Below are positions 41,001 to 48,099 of a stretch of DNA of 64,000 bases, in pieces. The stretch's first letter is position 1. Every line of letters begins with the position of its first letter. Position numbers and translations under genes: made by a program. The notes below the pieces were generated by a model that saw nothing but the letters and a program-made list of their open reading frames with translations, ran no database searches and had not been told where the DNA came from. The stretch is from Siderastrea siderea. Taxonomy: Eukaryota > Cnidaria > Anthozoa > Scleractinia > Rhizangiidae. The stretch lies in contig OZ034971.1 of the NCBI GenBank assembly GCA_964030785.1, positions 44,016,304 to 44,080,303 of the forward strand, given 5' to 3'.

Positions 41001-43941
41001 GATCCTAAAACATTAAAAATAGATATACAGTACACAAGTAATTCATCTATAAAACAACACCCTTAAGGTATAAATCAGCAGTACAGTTCAAAAAACTTTC
41101 ACTTCAAAGTACATGATTTTTTTTAAATTTAAGGTGGATTTCTGCTGTCACATAATTTTCACATGCCCTGGGGTATAAATTTGACTAACTTAACATGCAT
41201 ATTAAATAAATTTATTTGTAGCTGGCTTTAAGAAAGAAATTAAACATTAGTGATGATGAATGGCTCATACTTAGTTAATAAGTTGAGAGGTGTTAAAAGT
41301 TAATACAGTGGCCATTTGTCCTAAAGTGAAAAGCTGTCCCCTACTAATGTTCATTTGGGTACCTCTAATGACAAAACCTGCCTACATTCCTGTTTTCAGT
41401 CATCCATTCTGTTAATACAACCATATTTTAATGGCCCAACAGTAATCGTATTAAAAGGACTATACTGAAATAATACTGACCAGTGGCTGTGATGGCGGCA
41501 CGTATGAGAAGACATCTGGACTTTCTTCTTCTGCTGAAGTCTGAGACTTCTGTTCAAGTTCCTGTAGGTAGAAAGAATGAGTGCTGTATCAGGACCTGAT
41601 TCACTTAAAACATTATTACCCTGCTCTCAGGACGGGGTCTAGTAATACCCCTTTTTTTCGTTCGTATTTTCTGTTTTGGTGGTCGCTTGCCTCAGACTTC
41701 CCTCGGCCAAACAAATACACATTGCAAACTTTCGGTCACCATAAGCATTATCTTCAGTCATTAGGATCATTCACCAAATTCTTCATGAAAGACGGTGTAG
41801 AAAATTACTAGGAATACAACGGCCTAAAAATCTCTTTGACGAGAGCAAGGACAAAGATGCTAACAAGTTCTGAAAGGCGCCGATTCGATCGGGTTACTCA
41901 ACCTAAGCCTGCAAAACAAGCATTATTCAACGTTGAAATGCGAACATTTCTTGGCAGTTTTACTTTGCTTTGCCAAAACCTTTAGGAAAATTTGCGTAGA
42001 AAACTACAAGGAATTCAATGGAGTTACCTTCCCTTCGACGAGAGCAAGGAGGAACGTGCTAGCGAGCTTTAATTTGAAAGCTGGCATGAACTCGCGATCG
42101 CTATAAACTTATAGGTAGTAATCAAGATGTAAAGTGTACGTATGAGTGCCAAGATTAGAAGTGAGCAATACTGCCCGCCATAATTTCCCCTGGCCACAGG
42201 CCCTTAAAGAAGAAATTAGAAATGAGAACCAGGACCGAAGAAAAATCTTTGACCCCGGCCAGATTTGAACCCGAGACCTCCGGATTAGATCACCGTTGCT
42301 CTACCAACTGAGCTACAAGGCCAAGCATGCAGGCTAGGTGCGTCATACATGTAAATATCCATCCGCTGACCGTTGCGTTGAAATCGAAGAGAGTAGTGTG
42401 GGAGTTCCTACTGTCAAAGGAACAAGGGGAGAGAGAACAATGGCGGGGTTAATGTCCCTGGGGCTTTTTCTTGTTAACCCTATAAGCCAAGTGGGGGGGG
42501 GGGGGGGGTGGTGTAGTGGTTAGCATGTTGGACCTCAGATCTGAAAGCTGGTGTTTTGAGTCCCAGTCCCTGCCATCGTGTTGTTTCCTAAGTCAGGCAA
42601 CTTTATCCCACATTGTCTCTCTCCACCCGGTTGTATAAAATAGGTACTGGCATTCCTGATAGCAGTTTTAGCACATCATTGAAAAGAAATGAGCATATCT
42701 TTAAAACTAAACAGAAAATCAACAATCGCAGACGCCTTTTTGAGGCTTACTACACTGTACATATCCTACTAGCTGGCCGAATTCCACGCAAACTGGAATT
42801 GTGTTCAAGCCTTGGAAATGTCTTTTTTAAGTTGTTTCTTTGTTTGGGGTTACAAATGACCACAATGATGTGTACTGTAGTTCCACAAAATATCCATTCT
42901 TCCCCACAGAAGGAGTTTTGTTTTGGACCCCCTCCTCCCCCCAAGAAATTCCAGTTTAGCTTCATACAAGTTTGCTTCTATAATTTTGGCTCTTGAAACC
43001 CCCTTCCCCCTAGGAATTTCTGATGATCTACCATGGCATGGGTATGGATTTTTTCTGGAACTACAAAATAGACATTTTCGGAATGAATAAAATAGACAAC
43101 TGAAACACTTTCTCTCTATTTAATCTACAATTAAACTGTCTACGCAAACATTTACGCATTGTTCTACCACAATAAACGGACAGTTGTAAATACAAACAAC
43201 TGCTTCATTTATCCACTATCTGAAGCCATTTCAGTTTCAGTTGCTCCGTAATCAATTCTGTGTTCTCTTTGTGACCATTCTTTGGTACTTTTTCTTGAGC
43301 TAGCCCCTTCTATCACCACTTATTCTGAACAAATTGATCATATTGCAGATTTCCATTCCTATTGAAACTTGAACAATGATTTGCTTTATGTTTTCTTTTC
43401 CTGAGCTATTCCCAAATTTTGCTTTGATATAATACATGTAAATTTAACAGTTGAATAACAAAGCAATCAAGAAACCAACTTGAAAGATGCTATCTTGGTG
43501 GAGTTTTACAAGTTTGCAAGTTTGCAAAAAAGTACAAACATCGCTTACAACATTTGACATGTTGCAATCGTCAACAAGCTGGTGAAAAATGTTTGGCTTC
43601 ACCTGTCATCTAGTTCATTCGACAGCTCTTTTTATCCTTTAGCTTAAAAGTCATATGAAGTTTTGTCAAATTGAGAAAAATTCTTTTCTGTTCTGTAATA
43701 CCTTAAGCTTGCCAGTTTTTTTTTTAAACTTTCCAGCTGTCACACACAGAAACTACACTGTAAAACAAAGACTTGCCTCCTGAAAGCTTGCCAACTCGTT
43801 CAACATTTTATCAATGTCAGCATCATCTTCTTCCTCATCCTCCTCCACACTGCCCTCTGATTTATTAGCTTGCAAGTCATTTTCACTGCTTGCAGGTGTA
43901 ACTTCTGCACTTGCTCCCTGGTCACTGCCTTCTCTGTCCAT
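14635..43941 (-). CDS. MRL-family adaptor (RIAM/lamellipodin-like), 14 coding exons, 905 residues
   Basis: Exons, 5' to 3' on the minus strand: 43777-43941, 41477-41561, 36638-36777, 28586-28648, 26768-27008, 22819-22940, 21833-21907, 20986-21126, 19843-19953, 18697-18789, 17770-17913, 17027-17120, 16364-16476, 14635-15765. Phases join to one frame of 2718 nt. Residues about 45-110 hold two short acidic/hydrophobic helices (DIDKMLNELASF and DLDALLEDL) like the talin-binding and following helices of RIAM. A charged helix leads into a Ras-association domain (about 170-265) and a PH domain (about 305-415, with YLKEGKKSWKKHYF and ASGIYYTPKGKTK). The tail (530-905) is proline-rich. The family couples Ras/Rap GTPases and phosphoinositides at the membrane to talin/integrin and Ena/VASP-driven actin assembly. 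The start is the first ATG in the exon after an in-frame acceptor. Intron 1 appears to use a GC donor. Exon ends 41477 and 36777 are fixed by phase rather than by the best donor. An ancestral single MRL gene is plausible, so I assign neither RIAM nor lamellipodin orthology. Confidence 0.88.
19277..19694. mobile_element. MITE with about 42-bp terminal inverted repeats
   Basis: The left end (GGGACCCGTTTTTCGAAAG, then CTTACCGGGTCC) is matched in inverse by the right end (ACCGGGCCCTGGTAAGTTACC, ending CGAGAAACGGGGCCC). It lies in the MRL intron between exons 19843-19953 and 18697-18789 and has no coding content. The target duplication is not clear. Resembles repeat families common in coral genomes. 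Confidence 0.7.
20000..20360. repeat. Tandem repeat, about 130-140 bp unit, about 2.5 copies
   Basis: The motif order CCAGAGCTTAACCAAG, ACTAGCATAAAGCAATCAGG, TTACTACTC, GATGCTAATC, GGCTTACCCCTCCCCC, CACAGTCGTC recurs near 20009, 20166 and 20306. Intronic in the MRL gene. Confidence 0.8.
21147..21408 (+). mobile_element. Short retroinsertion with 13-bp target-site duplication
   Basis: A 236-bp segment (21160-21395) ends in an AATAAATTTAATTAAAAAA tail and is flanked by exact copies of AGATGGGGGCATG at 21147-21159 and 21396-21408. Its body has GTGAGAGTGAGAGTGAG and TGTATGTATGTAA runs. A 5'-truncated LINE 3' end or a SINE mobilised in trans would fit. It sits only about 20 bp beyond the polypyrimidine tract of the first PH-domain exon (20986-21126). 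Confidence 0.75.
21430..21640. repeat. GAT/GAC trinucleotide microsatellite
   Basis: Degenerate (GAT)n/(GAC)n ending in GGAGGA. The Met-rich, His-rich and Ser-rich frames over it are artefacts. Confidence 0.9.
22370..22860. repeat. Tandem duplication (about 160-bp unit) that includes the 3' end of MRL exon 6
   Basis: Units begin TAGTCAGCCCTGC near 22370, 22527 and 22692. Each carries a poly-C run, CTATGGGGAT(T)CGAATGCC, AGGTATTTATAT and TATACACAC, then GGGTTTCTGAAGAGGGCATACTT. That last block is the last 27 nt of the MRL coding exon (22819-22845), so two extra copies of the exon tail plus donor lie at 22489-22515 and 22653-22679. Confidence 0.85.
23931..23963. repeat. ATT trinucleotide microsatellite
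   Basis: About ten perfect ATT/TTA units in the MRL intron between exons 26768-27008 and 22819-22940. Confidence 0.85.
27027..27890. repeat. Tandem array, about 105-bp unit, about 7.5 copies
   Basis: AGGATTTCATCCACAGACTC begins units at 27051, 27157, 27261, 27366, 27471, 27575, 27687 and 27792 (spacing 104-112 bp). Each unit also contains GGAACCACTTTCTTCAGC, CAGTACCCCAGGAAAGTACT and AAAGCTTTTTATAGATGGC. The array starts about 20 bp past the RA exon acceptor at 27008. A diverged relative is at about 39010-39135. No unit contains coding exon sequence. Confidence 0.9.
29509..29523. repeat. Target-site duplication, left copy (LINE)
   Basis: AAAGAAATAATTTCT, identical to the right copy after the poly(A) tail. 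Confidence 0.9.
29602..30585 (+). CDS. LINE ORF1 protein (L1-type RNA-binding chaperone)
   Basis: 327 residues. The order is a charged, disordered N-terminus, a long heptad-like coiled coil (about residues 75-195, rich in Leu, Lys and Glu), then a C-terminal region with HRLGKK, RPILARF and KLWPVG-type sequence, as in the RNA-recognition and C-terminal domains of L1 ORF1 proteins. Such proteins trimerise through the coiled coil and coat the element RNA in the retrotransposition particle. The ATG lies 78 bp from the element's 5' end and the frame is intact. ORF2 follows after a gap of about 260 nt. Confidence 0.9.
   Translation: MAETILNYVSRRRNRSSGSSPNGKGDSPEYKKAKNTEDSEPQSVTRTTTAQKDPHDEGEENDVVLTALEMTDDLGGILKQILEKLQKLDSIENTVKKIEVNLSKLETRTAKLESFQETAASDIEQLKVGQDLIEKNQEKAQKATAKKLEALDKKLAELGEKEKLIDSKIEELNTKDLYLEAYSRRENIKFNNIEESSPSGSREEDTEEVLRSFMERELGYGDARSVEIQRVHRLGKKRSDGESRPILARFLRSKDCDKILSLGHRLKGSNFQMFRDLPQELIRRRNLQMETFKKAKQNNIPASFSRAQPDKLYVRGKLWPVGQPLVV
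30845..34612 (+). CDS. LINE ORF2: endonuclease-reverse transcriptase
   Basis: The frame opens after a stop at 30842. The first ATG (30947) lies inside the endonuclease fold, after the segment KIGSINVRGLGD that normally holds the first catalytic Asn. Counted from that ATG the frame is 1221 residues. Seen: the apurinic-type endonuclease motifs QEAHC, GGDFN, LDFF and TDHS; reverse transcriptase motifs including DFEKAFDT, RQGCPLSPYIF and YADD (about 672-675); and a C-terminal cysteine/histidine cluster (CTFCLKETEHLLHLFWTC). It nicks the target and copies element RNA in place. The frame has no internal stop and looks intact apart from the missing ATG. Translation may reinitiate or start at a non-AUG codon; a -1 shift from the small upstream frame is another option. 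Confidence 0.9.
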   Translation, partial: RQQKTDLKIGSINVRGLGDGLKRREIFKWLRSKNMSIYFVQEAHCTENNMHDWRAEWGYQALFSCCSSKKAGVAMLFNNNFSFQISKTYSDPGGRFIICDLITNGKILTLANIYAPNEDDPDFFNSFFNHLLDFSCEEITIGGDFNLVLDVGKDKKGGLARTHKKSLDVISTFCESLDLIDAWRVLNPDSSRFTWRRKTPEVHCRLDFFLVNQSTFCNTSEADIIPGYKTDHSMITLQISLHSNKRGRGFWKLNTSLLKDIEYVNRIKLIINRTKEEYANDETVNPSLLWEMVKMKVREESIKFGAHKKKKIAEKQEEIEQSIAFLEKNLAKVSTDDAVKQKMWSELETKKRELETIIEHQTKGAILRSKSRWYNEGEKNTKYFLNLEKRHCKQGTISQLKINDEDLVQTDKEILHECESFYRNLYSSKTASNLKDDFFPPQQDLKFLNETEKSACEGSLNRKECLEALKSMAPEKTPGTDGLPCEFYKVFWNDFAEILVNALNHSFETGMLSISQRRGIVKLIPKKDADLKLIKNWRPITLLNCDYKIATKAIASRIKTLLPNLISDDQTGFIKDRFIGENIRLIDSVMKFTASRNIPGLLLFLDFEKAFDTLEWAFIHKTLRYFNFGPSLIKWIKVFYCNIESCILNNGWTSNFFQLSRGVRQGCPLSPYIFILSVEVMAEAIRRRKEIVGIIVNGKEIKLSQYADDTTLILDGSEQSVKEAVKLLESFGNASGLRLNSSKTEALWIGSKANCDLKLCPEKDFKWPKKKVKALGVWLSTDPDITISQNYKDKLERIKATLGCWKFRRLSLLGKVLILKSLITSQLVYILSPLQSSPEAIKEINSIFYNFLWNGKGDKIKRNVMINDYSQGGLKMIDILSFNKSLKATWIKKYLDTENGGSWKLFFDAELQRYGGKLAILGNLNSKDMHSVIKVSDPFVKESLEIWSEISFEETVTSYKHLCSAPLWHNSLIRIGNKPVFYQDWFLKGISKVNHLMDDSLNFLSHISFQNKYNLRVKPLTFFGMIAAINHLRIQIARNQPDSHESFSSVFMKSTKPSRLVYKKLLSKRGQEPISSQQKWQQDIDTDQKVNWKAVYQLASHCTKSSKLIVFNFKFLHRRLSTNSFLHKLGFTDSEKCTFCLKETEHLLHLFWTCEKTQSFWNSLFSWLQSGRIIEKDSRSLEADAALGLRPDNSKYELQINFCFLIAKYFIWICKLKECIPKLNDFLSYLRHFFKIENDGRTVAKKWEALLPILQ
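35093..35107. repeat. Target-site duplication, right copy (LINE)
   Basis: AAAGAAATAATTTCT after the poly(A) run. The first As merge with the tail, so the exact length is 13-15 bp. Confidence 0.9.
35175..35342. repeat. Tandem duplication, about 84-bp unit, two copies
   Basis: TGTATAAATTTTTAAAATAATTTG-like sequence, then GAAAGTACATTGCTGCATG, an A-run and GATAAATCTATCTG, occurs twice back to back, just downstream of the LINE insertion. Confidence 0.85.
35611..35683 (-). tRNA. tRNA-Thr(GGT)-like sequence in repeat, copy 1
   Basis: 73 nt with a perfect 7-bp acceptor stem (GGCTTGA/TCAAGCC), D-arm GCTCAGTTGGTTAGAGC, anticodon arm CTGCA-CCGGTAT-CGCAG, T-arm ATGGG-TTCGATT-CCCGT and both internal promoter boxes. 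The anticodon would read GGT (Thr). Position 33 is C instead of the near-universal U, and the last anticodon-stem pair is A-C. It sits in a dispersed repeat, so I favour a tRNA-derived element over a working tRNA gene. Confidence 0.6.
35861..35933 (-). pseudogene. tRNA-Thr(GGT)-like sequence, copy 2, decaying acceptor stem
   Basis: Same as the copy 250 bp away, but the 3' acceptor strand reads TAGAGCC and no longer pairs fully with GGCTTGA. Internal A and B boxes remain. Confidence 0.6.
38547..38697. mobile_element. Short palindromic MITE
   Basis: Ends are GGCCCCAGTTGTTCAAAAG and CTTTTGAACAACTGCATGGGGCC read in inverse. Internally TATCCACTGGATA recurs. 151 bp, no coding content, in the MRL intron between exons 41477-41561 and 36638-36777. 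Confidence 0.8.
40495..40888. mobile_element. Inverted-repeat element with hammerhead-like ends
   Basis: A left arm (about 40515-40655) and a right arm (about 40740-40880) match in inverse over about 140 bp, sharing CTTCATCAGG, GATGAGGTCAACTGGTTG, CACCATAT, GGTCGGCT and GATCCTCATTGTTC. Both arms carry CTGATGAAGACTAG...(G/A)AAA cores. The spacer has no frame. The terminal motif is typical of Penelope-like 3' sequence. Confidence 0.65.
42252..42322 (-). repeat. tRNA-derived SINE head
   Basis: Minus-strand GGCCTTGTAGCTCAGTTGG, TAGAGC and GGTTCAAATC give clear A and B boxes, but the acceptor and anticodon stems do not close well. Fits a SINE head rather than a tRNA gene. The extent of the SINE body (towards 42170) is uncertain. 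Confidence 0.6.
42509..42680 (+). mobile_element. tRNA-derived SINE
   Basis: A GTGTAGTGGTTAGC A box and GTTTTGAGTCCC B box are followed by a body with CTTTATCCCACATTG, CTCTCTCCACCC and TGTATAAAATAGGTACTGGC. That body looks like a conserved SINE core seen in several invertebrate phyla. A poly-G run lies just before it. Intronic in the MRL gene. Confidence 0.65.
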
Positions 43942-44718
43942 TTCAACAAACCCTGACCTGAAAATTGTCAAGAACATAGTCACATGGAATACATAAGAAA
44001 CTAAACAAATCACAGTTTCCTTCACAGGATCCAAAATTTATGTATGCCATAAGCTTTTGACTCCATTGAGGAATCTGTATCAAGTGATGGAGTTTGACGT
44101 TTGGTCACGTGATTTGGGATGGTGGAAACCAGGTGACAAAACATCCCGGTACATCAAGATTGATCAAGATTCCGCAACAGAGTGGAAAGCTTGTGGCTTA
44201 CATAAATTTTGGATCCTGTGAAGGAAACTTTGATTTGTTTTGATTCAATATGACAGGATCAAGCAACAAGTTGTTCACTAATACATAAGAAACTGTACAA
44301 TACAATGATCTTGACATTATCTTTACTACTTCTGGCAATGACACAGGGAACTTCATGCCCTTGTACTGAACAGTGTTATGTGTTTCAACATCCCTGCCCA
44401 AGGGATCTTCTTACAACAGGATAATCTTAGAATTTATCTTAAGACCCTTGTCAGTGGTCTATCTGGCTTGTCGCAAAGTCCCAATTTTATTTGCAGTTCG
44501 GTACCAACCCCAAAGATGACAAGTTTTTTAGTTTGTATTGAGTGAGAAAAAGAAAAAAAAAGACAAAGCAAAAGGAAAAACAGTAAAAAAGAAAGAGCAA
44601 AAGCGTGAGTCTCACACCAAAACCGTGAGACTTGGTATCTCTGCAACCCACCTAAGCTACATTGCCCAGGAACCATGGGTACTCAGGTATAAATATACTG
44701 ACAGGGAGATGCTAGCCT

Positions 44719-44762
44719 GCGAATACAGCCGCCTCTCCGCGCTCGGAGAGCGGCGGCTGTAT
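44719..44762. repeat. Perfect short hairpin
   Basis: TACAGCCGCC and TCTCCG are followed after CGCT by CGGAGA and GGCGGCTGTA, with one unpaired base in the stem. Arms of about 16-18 bp; GC-rich against AT-rich surroundings. Confidence 0.75.
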
Positions 44763-44978
44763 ACGTATTAAAAGGCTAGGGAGGTGCAGATGAGGCCAAA
44801 ATTTTGTACCCCCCCCCCCCAAAAAAGTCCCATTAGCCTAAAACTGGACCAAAAAAAAGTCCAATGGCTCAGAACAAAACTTATAAGGCCCTATTTAACC
44901 ACATAAAAAACTAGAAGAGTCCCAGACAGTTTATGCTTCTACCCCTCTTTCTTTAATTTGTAAATGAAACTAATATAA

Positions 44979-45466
44979 CAGGGTTGCCCCTAACAGCCGG
45001 CAGCTGGCAGAATTAACCGGCTACTTGGGTCATTTGTGCCGGCTACTTTTGTGATACATATGTATATAATATATTCTTAAGACAAATCATTTGTTCCTTT
45101 ACTGGCGCAGATAAATGAAAATGAAAATCATTTCCCATTGTAGTTTATTGACTTAAAAATAATCTGGTTGGCACAGAGACACGATTATTAGTTCATTACA
45201 TTGAGTTCTGGGAATTGCATGTAGAAAGCCACTGAAGGCATGAGTTTATACAAAATTTTACGATTACTTTTGGAACTGACATTTAATGGAAATTTGTGCT
45301 CAGAATTAAGCAAATTCCATTTCTGGGGACTTGAAATGTAAAAATTTCCTGGGGGGGGGTATGCCCCCAGACCCCCCCTAGCAGGGATCGCCTTTGGCAC
45401 TCAACAATCATTATCCGGCTACTTAGAAATGTTTGCCAGCTACTTGAAAAGCTGTGGACAACCCTG
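44979..45466. mobile_element. MITE with CAGGGTTG termini and 6-bp duplication
   Basis: The ends CAGGGTTG and CAACCCTG are inverse, and ATATAA flanks both (44973-44978, 45467-45472). Inside, CCGGCTACTT repeats near both ends. The 488 bp hold no gene. Confidence 0.72.
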
Positions 45467-46017
45467 ATATAATTGTCTGACATAAAATTGAGAACATTGA
45501 AGCATTCTTCTTATCAACCCTGAAAAAAGTCCAGCCAAACTCTTTCTATCCAAGAATTAATAAATATATAAGTCCACCAGAAAAGTTCTCACCCCAGAAA
45601 GTCTTAGATTGCCAATGATCTTCACACCTTCCTGTCACTAATATTGTGTGATAACAATATTGAGCAGTGAGGTTCTTTATTCTCTTCTAACCGTTCGATT
45701 TCATCGTCTTTTGAAAATGGATTCCTGTCTGTGTATATGTAAAGGGAACTCGAGGCATATTCACAAATACCAAGCGGACTCAATTTCCTGAATTTTAAGA
45801 TTTATAGAAATCCGGATATTGCTATCATTCATTCGTGGTGTTTCATGCATATAGCAGTATATGCAAGTTGACATAATGTACAGTGCGCTGAAAGTCGATG
45901 TTTATTAAATCTTTTAACTCGGCGTGCGAACGCCTATTGTTCATCCTTTGAGAAATAAATCGTTTTCTGGAAGTTCTTTTCGAGTTTGCATTTTCGAAAA
46001 CTCCTTGTTTCTCGATT

Positions 46018-46074
46018 CTCGATTCTCGCGTCTCGAAACTCGAACATCTCGATATTCGAGACGCGAGAATCGAG
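46018..46074. repeat. 20-bp perfect inverted repeat in a TCGA-rich tract
   Basis: CTCGATTCTCGCGTCTCGAA at 46018-46037 is the exact inverse of 46055-46074. The surrounding tract (about 45975-46090) is a string of TCTCGA-type motifs. Confidence 0.85.
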
Positions 46075-47407
46075 TTTCGAGGATCGAGTGGAGACTGTCA
46101 ACTTACATTTGACCGGTACTGTACAGTTGAGTACCTCCTCTCCCACAGAGCTACATCATAAGCAATGATGGCAACGATGGTTCCAATTCCCTGTTAACCC
46201 TTTAAGCCCCAATAGCGACAAGCAATTTCTCCTTACAGTATCACTACTTGATGTAACATACAAATCACAAGAATAAAGGAAATGAACACCAAAGAAAAAA
46301 TGTCTGGATGTTTAAGTGAAATCAATCTCTCGAGTAGTATTAAGATGTATAACGTACACATGTATAAGTAACATAATATTATTAAATTTAGCTGACCCCA
46401 CGCCATCAATCTTCGGCTTCGAAGGGTAGGCGTTACCGGTAAACAATGATAATAATAATAATAATTATAATAATAATAATAATAATGAGAACAGTGAGGA
46501 GAATATGTTGATATTATGGCTTAAAGGGTTATAAAGTCAGAATTTAAAAAGGAGCATCCTCCATGAAACTTCAAAGATAAGCTTAGAATGTCGGTACATT
46601 TGCCCTGATAATACAGGTGCAACTTAAAAATCTTCATCGTCATCACGTAACCTTAACAAATGTTAGCTTGACAAGTTTGCCAAAAGTTGCTGAACACTTG
46701 CGTTCCGCTATCGCATCCACTCGTGCATCCACAAGCAGTACATAATTTTCTTAGAGAACAAGGAACACCATCTTCTATTTGCTAGATAAAACAAATTTGA
46801 AAACAGTAAATTCTTTTCTTTAATGCTTTCAGTAAACTGAAATTTTGCTTATACACACAAAAATTTTAACAGAAAAATTTTATTCAGTTTAACAATAGTT
46901 TCAGCTGTTTCCTAATATCTTGGTTAGAAACTCTTTCTCCTCTCAGAGAAAAATTAGCATATAACCCCCACATATTACGTGTTGCTATTTCTAGATCAAT
47001 GAATTGCGTGTATATGAAACGCAATAGAAAGTTTAACTGAATTCAATAATCAGTGAAATAACGACTAATCGAGTCTTTTCAGTATACACACTAGTGTAAA
47101 GAAAAAAAGATAATCTTACGTCCAAGCAAGCGCGATTTACCAGTACTTAAAACCGAAACGTTCCAATATACTTTACATGTGCATTTACTAATACGGACGT
47201 TTCGTTATGGTAATAACAAAGAATTTTGGTATCAAGACTATACCATGTGATCAAGACCTCGTTGAAGAATACAGACTGAGTTAATTCAAAATAAAATGCG
47301 AATTTACTCAACCAAGAAATTAAGCTGACTAACAGAGTTTGCAACTGAAAAACGTTAAGTATAAATGAATGAACATTATATCTTGCCAACAATTATCCAG
47401 TACTTAC

Positions 47408-47700
47408 TCGTTTTCACCGCAAATGTGAGGGGCCATTTCCATTGATCAAACCAATACCCCCAAAAAACTCAAATTATAAAGCTCGATTCTATGAAATTCT
47501 ACAGACTTTTCTCCCCCAGGCTGAAAAATAACGTCACAATTCTAATATCTGTCGGAATGTCGAGATTATATGTTGTTTAAGACTATTAGAAGGGTTTTTA
47601 AATTTAAAATAACAACTTACCTGACAGTAAAATAAAAACGCCTTCACTTGACCGGATGCACGTCAGCTTGTACACACACGCCTTCCGATGCCGAAGGTGA
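47408..47700 (-). other. Candidate non-coding first exons of the MRL gene
   Basis: Two good minus-strand splice donors lie here: CTGTCAG|GTAAG (exon side begins at 47621) and GAAAACGA|GTAAGT (exon side begins at 47408). Coding exon 1 opens with a good acceptor (TTTTCAG at 43958-43964) only 16 nt before the ATG, so an upstream 5' UTR exon is needed. Either donor could supply it. The upstream limits and promoter were not identified. Confidence 0.35.
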
Positions 47701-48099
47701 ATCGAATTGAACGGAATGCTCTGGAATTCAGCGCCAAATAAAGTCCAAGAGCTATTTTAAGTGTGGTAGGAAACCATGCAACGAATCCTTCGGTATAAAA
47801 TAGAAGGACTGGCTCTTGTTCGGGAAGTATGAAACGGATGTTTCGTAAGTGACTTGTCGAGTTTCAACCTCTCGTTCTGTCGAGACTTGTTGCGCAAACG
47901 TGAGATCGGAGAAAACATGAAGGACTGGAGCGAGTAGGTAAAAGAGTGGATAGGACTACAGAAATAAGAGACAGCGGACTGATAGACTGGGTCAACTTGG
48001 GTAGGAAACAGCTAGTCGCAGTTACGAGCCACCGAGGGAATTAAGGTCGGAAGTTTAAACGTTTTTCCGTGCCTTGGCTACTCTTTATCTTGAGTTCCG

